Source: VRUE01 sp963703235 (GTDB lineage: Bacteria; Actinomycetota; Thermoleophilia; Solirubrobacterales; 70-9). Taken from it: a stretch of 64,000 bases of DNA. Positions 16,113-25,032 of the stretch are shown in pieces (the first letter of the stretch is position 1; each line of letters opens with the position of its first letter). The DNA lies in the NCBI GenBank assembly GCA_963703235.1, contig OY969802.1, positions 1,302,001 to 1,366,000 on the forward strand, in the 5' to 3' direction. The position numbers and the translations under genes were made by a program. The notes below the pieces were generated by a model. That model had not been told where the DNA came from. It ran no database searches and worked only from the letters and a program-made list of their open reading frames with translations.

Positions 16113-19100
16113 CGCTCTGCCCTCCGTTGGTGCCGATGTTTGGGTTGGTGCCTTTGCTGCACCTTTAGGCAGCGAACCTTGCCCTTGCGACGGGCCATGC
16201 GTTTTCCCTTGGGGCAGCCTCGAGGCTTGGGCTTGCTTTCCGCTCGGGGGTTGCCCGGCCGAGAGGTCGCGCTGGAGGGGATCGGGGCGTCAGGTGGGGC
16301 CGAGAAAGGCTGGCATGCTTCCCCTTCGCATCGGGGGGGTGGGTCGGGGTAGTCGAAGCCGCCCCCCACCCGCGCGTCATAGACGTCGATCAGACCGTAG
16401 TCGGGAGGAACGAGGCTGCTCTCGGTGGCGATGAAGGCGTCATCGCCCGAGGGACTCGCGTCGAGGAATTCCGAGTCGCCGGAACTCTGGCCCGAGGAGA
16501 TCAGGCTGAGGCAGCCGCCCGCCCCGGCAACGAACAGTTCGCCGCCGATCTCGCTCCCGTTGCCCAGGCATTCTTTCTCATCCGTTGCCGAGGCAAGCTC
16601 ATAGACGTCCTGCTTGCCGTTGGTGTCGCGTGGCACCAACGCCTCGAAGCTTTCGAAGAAGAGCCGCTCGCCGTCGTCGGAGAGGTAACGCGGCACGTAG
16701 ACCTGGCTCTCCCAGGCTGGGATTCGCGCCGCCGCCCACAGCCCGGGGAGTTCGTTGGTGCCTATCGCCACCTCGCGCCCCGCCGGCCGTGCCCCGGCCG
16801 GGTTGCACGAGGCGCAGTGGAGCGCTTCGGCCTCCGCGTCATAGAGGAAGACCTCCGCATCGGCTTCGCCGCTGTTGGCATCGGTGTTGTCGTAGCCGCT
16901 CAGCGACGCCGTCGACATGAAGGCCAGCTCGCCCCCGTCCGCGCTGGCCTGCGCCGTGTGACGAATCGGCAGTTTGCTGATCGGTGAGGGAACGTTCACA
17001 GCGCCCGCGACTTTGTTCACATCGATCGCCGAGAGCGTCGCGATGAAGCTCGCCGGTTCGACTCCCCTTTCGTGCAGGTAGAGGTTCGGCTGCCCCGCCT
17101 GTGCCTCTCCACCGAGGTCTTCCTCGGAGACGAAGTAGACCCGGCTGACGTCCTCACTTGCCCCCGCCACACCGAGCACGGCTTTCGCGATCGAGCTCCC
17201 CGTTTCGGTCTCCAGGTCGAACTCGAACAGCTCCCCGCCTTCGGTGTAGATCGCCGCCGAGCCGTTCGCCGCCGCGGTGTGGAACTGAGCCGCGCCGAGT
17301 GAGACCGGGATCGTCTCCACGCCGCCGATCCGCACGTAGAGTTTGCCCGGACCGCTCTCCGAGGCGCTCCAGAAGATCCGCTGACCGTCCTCTGAGATCG
17401 CGTTCTCGACGCTTTGGAAGCGGAAGTTGGGGATGCTGTTGGCGGTCCCCGCCGAGCAATCCCCTTGCACCGCTTCCCCGTCCGGCAAGATGCAGACCAA
17501 CCGCGGTTTGCCGCCGCTGCCCTCGATCGCCTCATAGAGCTGGTTGGGGCCCGGGAGCTGGTTGGGGCCCGCCGTTGCCTCTTCGCTCAGCTTGTCGTTG
17601 GCGCGGAAGATCGTGTGCGAGCCGTCGGCCGAGTGGCCCTGCACTTCGAAGTTGAAGCTCGCCGGGGGGAGGGTCGGCGGCTCCACGCAGATCAGCGCTT
17701 CATATGCCCCGGTCGCGCTGCTGCGCCGATAGAGGTTGGCGAAGCCTTTCGGCGCGCAGGAGTCGAGCGTCGGTTCGGCGTCATGCACCAGCCAACCCGA
17801 GCCCAAGTCGGCGGTGAACGATTTGAACGGGTTCTCCAGCGACTCGCCGCCGTAGAAGCTCAGACCCCGCGGCGGCGACAGCGCCTCGCTCGACCAGCCC
17901 GCCAGCGGGTCGCGGCGAGCAAGGTACTCGTTGGTGTAGGGGGCCGAAGCGGGGTCGCCGAAGGCCCGGTAGGAGGAGTAGGCGAGGCTCTCGCCGTCGA
18001 CCGCGCTCTGGCTCAGCTCGGTCGGGAAGCCAGTGACGTTCAGCAGCGCCAACACGTCACCGTTGTCTTTGTCGAGCGGCGAGACCAGCTCATAGGCTCG
18101 GCAGTCGGGCAACCTCGCCGAGGCGCCGCCGCTGCGAAAGCCCTGGTTGGGACAGTTGGTCTTGAGCGGCGCAACCGGCGGGAAGGTCTTGAAGCTGCCT
18201 TCGACCGCGAATACCGGCCCGCCGCCGCCGCTCTGCGCGACGAAGCGGAAGTGGTAGGTGGTATTGGCCGTCAGCCCAGCCAGGAAAACGCCCGTCGTGG
18301 TGATCGGGGAGTTCTCCGGGCCCCCCAGGTCCACCCCCGGGAAGAGGGCTTTTCCTTCGCAGCCCCCTTCGGTGCATTTGCCGGTCCCGTACTCGACATG
18401 GTAGGTGGCATCGCCCCAGAAGTGAGGGTTGATCTCCGCCCGCACCGTCGCCCCCCCGCTGCCCGCCGAGACCGCGTACTGGGCCTCGATCGTCGGCGGT
18501 TTTTTCGGTGGCGCGCAGATTTCCGGATCGGGCTGCGGCCCGTAGCCGCGCACATAGCTGCGGGGCTGCCCGCTCAGTTCGCCATTGTCGAAGTGGCTGA
18601 CGTAGATCTGCTGGCCGCCGTCTGCGTTGCAGGAATCGTTGACCCCGATCCCATTCAGGGTGGTGGCGTCTTCTGCGCCCCCGAAGCCCGCCCCCGACCC
18701 CGCGAGCGGGCTGCAGGTCGAGTCATAGATCTGCGCTTCCGCTTTTTTCTCTGCCAATACGTAGAGGTTGCCTTCGGGGTCGCTCGCCAGCGCCCGCGGA
18801 GATTTGGCTTTGATCGTGCACGGGCTTCCCCCCAGCTTCACCACGTCGTCTTTGCCGCTGCGCACCACGTAGAGGGCCCCCGTCGGATCGACCGCCAATG
18901 CCTGCACCGTCTCCCCCACCAGCGGCGTCTGCGCTTTGAAGGTGCCGTCTGGGTCGAACTCCTGAATCCGGCCCACGTCACCGACGAAGATCGTCCCCGT
19001 CGGGCCGTCGGCGATGAAGTTGCCAACGCTTCCACTGCTGAACTCACCCGGGCCCGTGCCCGCCACCCCGGCCCCGCACTCATCGCCTCCCTGGAGGTCG

Positions 19101-19669
19101 GCTTTGCTGCAGACGTCCGCGCCGGTCGTCTTGTTGACTTCGCCACCGAACATCAGCTCGAACTCGCCGATCGCGCTGAACTTCTGCACCCTCTGGTTTT
19201 CGCGCTCGTAGACGTAGACGGCGCCGGTGCTGTCGACCGCGACCCCGAGTGCTCCTTCCTGCGCGAACTGCCCCGCTCCGCCACCCGCCGACCCTTTGCC
19301 GCAGTCCGTTTCCTCCGTGCAGACCTGTGCTTCCGCCGCTCCGTCTTTGACCCCCCAGCCCCAGGCCCTGACGAACTCCCCCCAGGCGGTGAACTCGCTG
19401 ATCCGTCGATTGCTGAGCTCGACGACGTAGAGGTGACCCGATATAGGGCTGCTCGCCACACCCCTGGGGAGCTCGAGCTGCCCCGCTCCACTGCCGGTCA
19501 CGCCATTTTCGGGCATCTGCACGAACCGCTCCGGGTCGAGGTCCACCGCCGCGACCGCCGAGGACGCGCATAGCGCCAGCGCTCCGAGTGCAGCGGCCAG
19601 CGCCGCGATTCCCCTGCCCGTTCTGAGCCTCTTCGATCCCATTTTCCCCCTATCCCTGCGCCCGCTCAT
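16109..19669 (-). CDS. Giant secreted NHL/beta-propeller protein
   Basis: About 1186 residues. A signal peptide (RTGRGIAALAAALGALALCA) leads into NHL-type repeats (GQLELPRGVASS, GHLYVVELSNRRISEF; VAVDSTGAVYVYERENQRVQKF; LAVDPTGALYVV), which form a six-bladed propeller over residues 50-400. A fibronectin-III-like segment (NPHFWGDATYHVEYG ... NTTYHFRFVA) follows. The second half has WD40-like TolB blades (ISEDGQRIFWSAS, LSDDGERLFFES) and a basic Lys/Arg-rich end. The start at 19669 has AAGGA upstream; ATGs at 19687 and 19642 are alternatives. It is probably a cell-surface or extracellular binding protein, first gene of the secreted-protein operon. Confidence 0.8.
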   Translation of the reverse strand: MSGRRDRGKMGSKRLRTGRGIAALAAALGALALCASSAVAAVDLDPERFVQMPENGVTGSGAGQLELPRGVASSPISGHLYVVELSNRRISEFTAWGEFVRAWGWGVKDGAAEAQVCTEETDCGKGSAGGGAGQFAQEGALGVAVDSTGAVYVYERENQRVQKFSAIGEFELMFGGEVNKTTGADVCSKADLQGGDECGAGVAGTGPGEFSSGSVGNFIADGPTGTIFVGDVGRIQEFDPDGTFKAQTPLVGETVQALAVDPTGALYVVRSGKDDVVKLGGSPCTIKAKSPRALASDPEGNLYVLAEKKAEAQIYDSTCSPLAGSGAGFGGAEDATTLNGIGVNDSCNADGGQQIYVSHFDNGELSGQPRSYVRGYGPQPDPEICAPPKKPPTIEAQYAVSAGSGGATVRAEINPHFWGDATYHVEYGTGKCTEGGCEGKALFPGVDLGGPENSPITTTGVFLAGLTANTTYHFRFVAQSGGGGPVFAVEGSFKTFPPVAPLKTNCPNQGFRSGGASARLPDCRAYELVSPLDKDNGDVLALLNVTGFPTELSQSAVDGESLAYSSYRAFGDPASAPYTNEYLARRDPLAGWSSEALSPPRGLSFYGGESLENPFKSFTADLGSGWLVHDAEPTLDSCAPKGFANLYRRSSATGAYEALICVEPPTLPPASFNFEVQGHSADGSHTIFRANDKLSEEATAGPNQLPGPNQLYEAIEGSGGKPRLVCILPDGEAVQGDCSAGTANSIPNFRFQSVENAISEDGQRIFWSASESGPGKLYVRIGGVETIPVSLGAAQFHTAAANGSAAIYTEGGELFEFDLETETGSSIAKAVLGVAGASEDVSRVYFVSEEDLGGEAQAGQPNLYLHERGVEPASFIATLSAIDVNKVAGAVNVPSPISKLPIRHTAQASADGGELAFMSTASLSGYDNTDANSGEADAEVFLYDAEAEALHCASCNPAGARPAGREVAIGTNELPGLWAAARIPAWESQVYVPRYLSDDGERLFFESFEALVPRDTNGKQDVYELASATDEKECLGNGSEIGGELFVAGAGGCLSLISSGQSSGDSEFLDASPSGDDAFIATESSLVPPDYGLIDVYDARVGGGFDYPDPPPRCEGEACQPFSAPPDAPIPSSATSRPGNPRAESKPKPRGCPKGKRMARRKGKVRCLKVQQRHQPKHRHQRRAER

Positions 19670-19703
19670 CCCCTGTCCTTCTCTCATTGAGCGCCCCCCG
19701 CGC

Positions 19704-19741
19704 CCGCGCTTGCGCTTCTTCCCACAGTCGGCCTTGACCGC
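19704..19741. repeat. 38-bp exact direct repeat, copy 2 (upstream of NHL gene)
   Basis: Identical to 13273-13310. Here it lies in the leader of the NHL-protein gene, in the same orientation, and still reads AVKADCGKKRKRGRGGRS in frame with the downstream ATG. It looks like the surviving tail of a third surface-protein gene that once sat upstream. Within 19688-20035 (about 350 bases without an intact gene) the other recognisable items are the promoter at 19912-19941 and the htpX terminator. Confidence 0.8.
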
Positions 19742-19911
19742 GGGAGCGACTGCGTAGTGGCGAGAGCATCGAAATCTCTTCTCCTTGTCCCGTGAGCCCC
19801 TCTGCCGGCCGCTTCCCTTTGCGGCCCTCCCTGAGCTCGGTTGTCCCTGTTCCCCGCTTGGGGTACTTTTTTGTTTATACCGTCTTCGTTCCTAGTTGAA
19901 GACGTAGGCCG

Positions 19912-19941
19912 AGTGTAAACATGCTGGTTCGTAATTGTCAA
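19912..19941 (-). promoter_or_regulatory. Promoter of the secreted-protein operon
   Basis: On the minus strand a perfect -35 TTGACA (19941-19936) is followed after 18 bases by TACACT (19917-19912). The region is AT-rich compared with its surroundings and points toward the NHL-protein gene 230 bases downstream. A second TATAAA-like box occurs near 19880. The long leader includes the relic gene tail. Confidence 0.6.
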
Positions 19942-19980
19942 GGTACGCACATGTAGGAAGGCGGGCGAGCACCTGGTGCC

Positions 19981-20012
19981 GCCAAAAGAAAGGCCCGCAT
20001 TTGCGGGCCTTT
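19981..20012 (-). terminator. Intrinsic terminator of htpX
   Basis: A perfect 10-bp stem AAAGGCCCGC/GCGGGCCTTT (19989-19998 and 20003-20012) with a 4-base loop, followed on the minus strand by CTTTT. It lies 24 bases after the htpX stop codon. This is the most canonical intrinsic terminator in the window. Confidence 0.85.
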
Positions 20013-20035
20013 CAGGTCTAGATGTGGATTGGGTT

Positions 20036-20896
20036 TCAGCCGAGGCTGGGGCGCATCTGGCGCAGGCGGCGGACCCGCTCTTCGATCGGTGGGTGGGTCG
20101 AGAACATCCTCGAGAAGCTGCCGCCGGCGAACGGCTTGACGATGTAGAGGGGCTCGGCCGCCTGGTTGACCTGCATCGGGATCGCCTGCGCTCCCTGCTC
20201 CAGCCGCAGCAGGGCGCTCGCCAGCGACTCCGGGTTGCCGCAGATCTGGGCGCCGCCGGCGTCGGCGGCGTACTCGCGCTGGCGCGAGATCGAGAGCTGG
20301 ATGATCGTCGCCGCGATCGGCGCCAATAGGACCAGGGCCAGCGAGGCGACGAGGCTGAGCGGCGACTCGTCGTCGCCGCCGAACCACATCATCATGTAGG
20401 CGAGGTAGGTGATCGCGGCGCCGATCGCCGAGGCGACCGACTGGATCAAGATGTCGCGGTGCTGGATGTGAGCGAGCTCGTGGGCGAGGACCCCGCGCAG
20501 CTCGTCCTCGGAGAGGAGCTTGGTGATCCCCTGCGTCACCGCCACCGCGGCGTGCTTGGGGTTACGACCGGTGGCGAAGGCGTTGGGCTGATCCTGCGGG
20601 ATCATGTAGAGGCGGGGCATCGGCAGGCTGGCGCGGGTCGTCAGTTCGCGCACGATCTGGTAGAGCCGCGGCGCCTCGGACTCCTCGATCGGCTTGGCGC
20701 CGCTCATCTTCAGCGCCAGCTTGTCGCTGAAGAAGTAGGAGCCGAGGTTGATCAGCAGGGCAATCCCGAGGAATACGGCGGCGGTGCTGGGCCCGCCGAT
20801 CAGGGCGCCGATGACGACCAGCAGCCCCGAGAGGGAAGCCAGGAGGATGGTGGTGCGCAGGGTGGCGCCCCAGGTGGACTGCTTGGTGGTGGTCAT
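20036..20896 (-). CDS. htpX: Membrane zinc metalloprotease HtpX
   Basis: HtpX (M48 family) degrades damaged membrane proteins. The 286-residue protein has two N-terminal membrane helices (LRTTILLASLSGLLVVIGAL and STAAVFLGIALLINLGSYFF), the zinc motif GVLAHELAHIQHRD, two further hydrophobic segments after it, and the third-ligand helix SRQREYAADAGGA. The ATG at 20896 has AGGAG 7 bases upstream; longer in-frame starts lack this and would run through the regulatory region. It is divergent from the two-component sensor gene and shares with it an intergenic region holding a 12-bp palindrome. It ends at a strong terminator. Confidence 0.93.
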   Translation of the reverse strand: MTTTKQSTWGATLRTTILLASLSGLLVVIGALIGGPSTAAVFLGIALLINLGSYFFSDKLALKMSGAKPIEESEAPRLYQIVRELTTRASLPMPRLYMIPQDQPNAFATGRNPKHAAVAVTQGITKLLSEDELRGVLAHELAHIQHRDILIQSVASAIGAAITYLAYMMMWFGGDDESPLSLVASLALVLLAPIAATIIQLSISRQREYAADAGGAQICGNPESLASALLRLEQGAQAIPMQVNQAAEPLYIVKPFAGGSFSRMFSTHPPIEERVRRLRQMRPSLG

Positions 20897-20955
20897 CGCG
20901 TAGCTCCTGTTCGAGTTTCGGGCAGTCTCTGAAGTATTCCCCCACCCGGCCGATT

Positions 20956-20978
20956 CCCCTATAGGGGACAACCCCTAT
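20956..20978. promoter_or_regulatory. Candidate operator between htpX and the sensor kinase
   Basis: A perfect palindrome CCCCTATAGGGG (20956-20967) is followed by a third half-site CCCCTAT (20972-20978), in the 91-base gap between two divergent genes and 10 bases before the kinase start codon. This arrangement suits binding of a dimeric regulator, plausibly the NarL-type response regulator encoded at 22874. That link is inference. Confidence 0.5.
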
Positions 20979-20987
20979 TCTCGCCCT

Positions 20988-21845
20988 GTGACGACCCTGG
21001 TCATCGTCGCGCTTGCGGTTCTGGCGGCGGCGCTCGCCTTCAGCCTGCTGCGGCTGCGACGCCGCTTCGCGCCGCTGGAGAGCCTGATCGAGGAGATGGA
21101 GAAGGTCGACCTGAGCCGGCCGGGACCGGTCCTGCCCGCCTCGATTGACGGCGTCGGCGAGACCGAGGAGGTCGAGCGGCTGGAGCTGGCCTTCCTGCGG
21201 ATGATGCGGCGTCTCGAGGCGGAGCGGCTGCGCGCCGGCAGCGCCGCCCTCCGCGCCCAGGAGCAGGAGCGAGCGCGGGTGGCTCGCGACCTGCACGACG
21301 AGGTCAACCAGTCGCTGACCGGGCTGCTGCTGCGGTTGGAGGCGGTGCGCGAGGAGGCGCCGCCGCAGCTGCAGGCCGAGCTGGACGCGACCAAGGCGGT
21401 GGCCAACCAGGCGATGCTGGAGCTGCTCTCGCTGGCCCGTCAACTCCGCCCCACCGCACTCGACGACCTCGGGCTCACCGCGGCGATCGCGGGGCAGGTG
21501 AAGCAGCTCGCCGCGGCGGGCGTCGCGGCGGAGCTGAAGGCCGAGGGCGACTTCGGGGCGCTCGACGACGACGTGCAGCTGGTCGTCTACAGAGTCGCGC
21601 AGGAGGCCCTCTCCAACGCCTCGCGCCACAGTCGCGCGGCGCGAATAGACGTGAGCCTGCGCCGCGACGGCCGCGGGGTCGAGCTGACCGTGGCCGACGA
21701 CGGCGACGGCTTCGCCTTCGACCGCTCCGAGCGCGGCCTGGGGATCGCCGGCATGCGCGAGCGGGCGCTGCTGGTCGGCGGCGAGCTGACGATCGAGTCG
21801 CGGCCGGGGCAGGGCACCACGGTGCGCCTCACCGTGCCAGGCTGA
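20988..21845 (+). CDS. NarL-type (HisKA_3) sensor histidine kinase
   Basis: A 285-residue membrane-anchored kinase. Residues 1-23 are a single hydrophobic helix. A HAMP-like linker leads to the HisKA_3 phosphoacceptor block ERARVARDLHDEVNQSLTG (His103). The catalytic domain follows, with VYRVAQEALSNASRHSRA (N box), VADDGDGF (G1) and RGLGIAGMRERA (G2). No periplasmic sensor domain is present, so the signal is probably membrane or cytoplasmic. Its cognate regulator is very likely the NarL-type protein at 22874-23503, although an AbiEi/DUF559 gene on the other strand sits between them. The GTG start at 20988 follows the candidate operator. Confidence 0.88.
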   Translation: MTTLVIVALAVLAAALAFSLLRLRRRFAPLESLIEEMEKVDLSRPGPVLPASIDGVGETEEVERLELAFLRMMRRLEAERLRAGSAALRAQEQERARVARDLHDEVNQSLTGLLLRLEAVREEAPPQLQAELDATKAVANQAMLELLSLARQLRPTALDDLGLTAAIAGQVKQLAAAGVAAELKAEGDFGALDDDVQLVVYRVAQEALSNASRHSRAARIDVSLRRDGRGVELTVADDGDGFAFDRSERGLGIAGMRERALLVGGELTIESRPGQGTTVRLTVPG

Positions 21846-21857
21846 TCAAAGCACCGC

Positions 21858-22796
21858 TCATTCGGCTCCTCCGCCTGCTGGAAGCCTGGAACGCCGCTGC
21901 TCGAGCCGGGCGCTGAGCACACCCGCCACCCGATCGGGCTTCTCATTGACTTGGCGTTCCGAGAGCCGCACCATCTCATAGCCAAGGCGCCTCAGTTCGA
22001 GGTCTCGATCCCGGTCGTCTTGAAAAGCCACCTTGCCGCGGTGGTAGAGGTAGCTGTCGGTTTCGACCACCAGCCGCTCGTTCCGCCAGAGGAAGTCGAC
22101 GAGGTACCGCCCGATGCGGACGTTGACCTCGGGCGGCGGCAACCGATGACGACGGCACAACCGCAGGAAGTCGCGCTCCAGATCGCTGCGCGTGCGGTCC
22201 ACACGGCTCTCGTCGCCGATCGGCAAGCCGAGCACGTTCGCCTGACGGATGGCTCGCCGAAGCTCGCGTGGCGAAAGGGCTCCTGCGACACGAGCCGCTG
22301 TCGCCCGGCGCAGATTCACAATGGTGCGAGCGGGGTCCGTAACTGGGATTCCCGTGCGAAGGGTGATATCGGACGGCGCAAGCGAGCGCGAGCGGTGGAT
22401 GCGAATCCCCGATCGTTTGACTTTGCCCCCGGTACCGGCGACGACGATGTCCACCGGCCCTAGTGCCATCGGCAGCAACCCCCAAAGCCACGCCGCGCTG
22501 CGGTGGCTGACCGCTGCGCCCCAGTACTCGAGCACCGAGTCCTCACTGCTCCTTCTTCTCGCGCCTCCTCCAACTGCGAGCACCGCAGCCAGCAAGCGGC
22601 CCTGCGGGGACAGCGCCGAGTGCCCAACCGCGTAGACGCCTCGGTGCACGTGATGTAAGCGACCCGCACCGAGCCGTGCGCTAATCGCGCCTTCGCCGAT
22701 GCCCGCGCGGCGCAGCTGGTCAGTCGCGACCACCCCGTGCTGCCTGGCGGCGATCTCAGCGATGATCGCATCGGGTGTGGCGGTTTTCCGATCCAT
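21858..22796 (-). CDS. AbiEi-antitoxin-like/DUF559 nuclease-domain protein
   Basis: A 312-residue protein. The N-terminus has an AbiEi-type winged-helix block (RQHGVVATDQLRRAGIGEGA, then RLHHVHRGVYAVGH), a middle AbiEi C-terminal-like region (SHRSAAWLWGLLP ... DIVVAGTGG), and a C-terminal DUF559/Vsr-like endonuclease fold (RIGRYLVDFLWRNERLVVET, then DRDRDLELRRLGYEMVR). Such solitary fusions are frequent in Actinobacteria; their biology is unresolved, with toxin-antitoxin or defence roles suggested. No AbiEii nucleotidyltransferase toxin is adjacent. It is inserted, in opposite orientation, between the genes of a two-component pair, which hints at horizontal arrival. Confidence 0.82.
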   Translation of the reverse strand: MDRKTATPDAIIAEIAARQHGVVATDQLRRAGIGEGAISARLGAGRLHHVHRGVYAVGHSALSPQGRLLAAVLAVGGGARRRSSEDSVLEYWGAAVSHRSAAWLWGLLPMALGPVDIVVAGTGGKVKRSGIRIHRSRSLAPSDITLRTGIPVTDPARTIVNLRRATAARVAGALSPRELRRAIRQANVLGLPIGDESRVDRTRSDLERDFLRLCRRHRLPPPEVNVRIGRYLVDFLWRNERLVVETDSYLYHRGKVAFQDDRDRDLELRRLGYEMVRLSERQVNEKPDRVAGVLSARLEQRRSRLPAGGGAE

Positions 22797-22873
22797 TTCA
22801 TAGATAAGCCGCCACACGCGGCGGTTCTCCCCCGCTACGCGGCGCTTTTCCCCGTAGCTGGGAAACTTGGCCG

Positions 22874-23503
22874 ATGCGCGTGCTGATCGCGGACGACCAT
22901 GGGATCGTGCGCTCGGGGTTGCGGCTGCTGCTGGAGCGGCAGTCCGACATCGAAGTGGTCGCCGAGGCGGCCGATGGAGCCGAGGCGCGCGAGTTGGCGA
23001 TCCGCGAGCGGCCGGACCTGGCGATCCTCGACGTCAAGATGCCGAAGCTGACCGGCCTACAGGCGACGCGGGAGATCCGCGCGCAGGCGCCGGAGGTGGC
23101 GGTCCTGATCCTCTCCATGCACGACGACGAGCGCTACCTGTTCGAGGCGCTCAAGGCCGGCGCCTCGGGCTACGTGCTGAAGGCGCAGGCCGACACCGAG
23201 CTGCTGGCGGCGATCCGCGCGGTCGAGCGCGGCGAGCCCTTCCTGACCCCGGAGGCGCAGCGGGCGCTGATCAAGGACGTGCTGGAGCGGGGCTCGACCG
23301 GCGAGGAGGAGCTGACGCCGCGCGAGGAGGAGATCGTGAAGCTGGTCGCCGAGGCGCACACGACGAAGCAGATCGCCGCGATCCTCCACCTCTCCGAGAA
23401 GACCGTCGAGAACCACCGGGCGAACGCGATGCGGAAGCTCGGGATGCGCGACCGGGTCGAGCTGGTCCGCTACGCGATCCGCCGCGGTTTGATCGAGCCC
23501 TGA
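22874..23503 (+). CDS. NarL/FixJ-type response regulator
   Basis: A 209-residue regulator. The receiver domain has acidic pair DD (residues 7-8), phosphoacceptor Asp53 in AILDVKMP and the conserved Lys in GYVLKA. A LuxR-type helix-turn-helix follows (LTPREEEIVKLVAEAHTTKQ, IAAILHLSEKTVENHRANAM). It presumably receives phosphate from the kinase at 20988-21845. The ATG at 22874 gives the standard MRVLIADDH start. A possible target is the CCCCTATAGGGG palindrome upstream of its kinase and htpX. The downstream MFS pump starts 38 bases later and may be cotranscribed. Confidence 0.9.
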   Translation: MRVLIADDHGIVRSGLRLLLERQSDIEVVAEAADGAEARELAIRERPDLAILDVKMPKLTGLQATREIRAQAPEVAVLILSMHDDERYLFEALKAGASGYVLKAQADTELLAAIRAVERGEPFLTPEAQRALIKDVLERGSTGEEELTPREEEIVKLVAEAHTTKQIAAILHLSEKTVENHRANAMRKLGMRDRVELVRYAIRRGLIEP

Positions 23504-23541
23504 CGGTCGACGCTCCCGGTTTGGTTGACTGAGGCCACCGG

Positions 23542-25005
23542 ATGGCCCCCACCGGCAACTTTCAAGAGAAACGCTGGCAGGCGCTGGTCCTGCTCTGCTC
23601 GGCGCAGTTCGTCGTCGTCCTCGACGCCTCGATCGTCAACGTCGCCCTGCCCTCGATCGGCGAGGCGCTCGACTTCTCGCAGGGAAACCTGCCCTGGGTC
23701 GTCAACGCCTACGTCCTCACCTTCGGCGGCTTCCTGCTGCTGGGCGGGCGCACCGCCGACCTGCTCGGCCGTCGCCGCGTCTTCATGGCCGGCCTGCTGC
23801 TGGTCGCGGTCGCCTCGCTGTTGGCCGGCTTCGCGGCGACCGAGGGGCAGCTGATCGCGGCGCGGGCGGCGCAGGGGCTCGGCGCCGCGATCATCTCGCC
23901 GGCGGCGCTCTCGATCGTCACCACCACCTTCAGCGACGGCGCCGAGCGCAACAGGGCGCTCGGAGTCTGGGGCGCGGTCGCCGGCTCCGGCGGCGCCGCC
24001 GGGGTGCTGCTCGGCGGCATCCTCACCGAAGGCCTCGGCTGGGAGTGGGTGCTGTGGGTGAACGTCCCGGTCAGCCTGATCGCCCTTGCCCTCTCCCCCA
24101 GGCTAATCGCCGAAAGCCGGGCCGAACACGAAACCCGCGCCTTCGACGTCGCCGGCGCGGTCACCGTCACCGCAGCCCTCTCGATCCTGGTCTACGCCCT
24201 GGTCGACGCCAACGAGGCCGGCTGGGGCTCAAGCCAGACGCTCGGGCTGATCGCCCTTTCGGCGGCCCTGCTGGCGGCTTTCGTCGCGATCGAGCTGCGC
24301 TCGGCCAAACCGCTCGTCCCCTTCTCGATCTTCCGCATCCGGACGCTGACCGGAGCCAACGTCGTCGGCCTGCTGGTCGGCGCCTCGCTCATCTCGATGT
24401 TCTTCTTCATCTCCCTATATATGCAGCAGGTGCTCGACTACAGCCCGATCCACGCCGGCCTCTCCTACCTGCCGCTGGCCGTGCTGATCATGGCGTCGGC
24501 GGGAATCGCCTCCCAGCTGGTGACCAAGATCGGCTACAAGCCGGTGCTGGCCACCGGCCTGCTCTTCATCGTCGCCGGCCTGGTCTGGTTCAGCCGCGTC
24601 TCGGTCGGGGGCGGCTTCACCACCGACATCCTCGGCCCCTCGCTGTTCGCCGCCGCCGGCCTCGGCTTCGCCTTCGTGACGACGACGATCGCCGCCGTCT
24701 CCGGCGTCGAGGAGAGCGAGGCGGGCCTGGCCAGCGGCCTGATCAACACCTCGCAGCAGATCGGCGGCGCGCTCGGCCTGGCCGTGCTCTCGACCCTGGC
24801 GATCTCGCGCACGGACGACGTCCTCGCCTCCGGCGACCCGGATCGGGTCAACGCCCTCGCCGAGGGCTTCCAGGCCGCCTTCCTCGGCGGCGCCGCGATC
24901 GCCTTGGTCGGCTTCTTCCTGACCCTGATCCTGATCCGCGGCGCCGACAGCCGCGCCCACGTCGAGCTCGGCCAACAGGAGGCGACGGAGAGCGCCTCCG
25001 CATAA
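23542..25005 (+). CDS. MFS transporter, DHA2 (14-helix) drug-efflux type
   Basis: A 487-residue integral membrane protein of the EmrB/QacA group. It has motif A-like text (GRTADLLGRRRVFM), the early signature VVLDASIVNVALPSIG, motif C-like AGSGGAAGVLLGGIL, and about 14 hydrophobic segments. It would export amphipathic compounds in exchange for protons. It lies close behind the response-regulator gene on the same strand, so regulated drug or stress export is plausible. The substrate is unknown. Downstream is the SUF regulator gene, separated by a short promoter region. Confidence 0.9.
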   Translation: MAPTGNFQEKRWQALVLLCSAQFVVVLDASIVNVALPSIGEALDFSQGNLPWVVNAYVLTFGGFLLLGGRTADLLGRRRVFMAGLLLVAVASLLAGFAATEGQLIAARAAQGLGAAIISPAALSIVTTTFSDGAERNRALGVWGAVAGSGGAAGVLLGGILTEGLGWEWVLWVNVPVSLIALALSPRLIAESRAEHETRAFDVAGAVTVTAALSILVYALVDANEAGWGSSQTLGLIALSAALLAAFVAIELRSAKPLVPFSIFRIRTLTGANVVGLLVGASLISMFFFISLYMQQVLDYSPIHAGLSYLPLAVLIMASAGIASQLVTKIGYKPVLATGLLFIVAGLVWFSRVSVGGGFTTDILGPSLFAAAGLGFAFVTTTIAAVSGVEESEAGLASGLINTSQQIGGALGLAVLSTLAISRTDDVLASGDPDRVNALAEGFQAAFLGGAAIALVGFFLTLILIRGADSRAHVELGQQEATESASA

Positions 25006-25016
25006 CCGACCGCTTC

Positions 25017-25030
25017 AGTAGGATTTAGGT
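25017..25030 (+). promoter_or_regulatory. AGTAGGATT motif directly before rrf2 (shared with the second suf block)
   Basis: AGTAGGATTTAGGT ends 2 bases before the rrf2 ATG; AGTAGGATTAAGTT occurs at 30274-30287 before the Rieske-sufBD block. The TAGGAT part could be a -10 giving a leaderless rrf2 mRNA, or the motif could be an operator of the Rrf2 protein itself. Only two instances are seen. Confidence 0.4.
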
Positions 25031-25032
25031 CT

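Noticed and set aside
19684..19950. 88-codon minus-strand ORF upstream of the NHL-protein gene
   Set aside because: It runs through the promoter region and a relic gene tail in the wrong frame, with no ribosome-binding site and no family resemblance.
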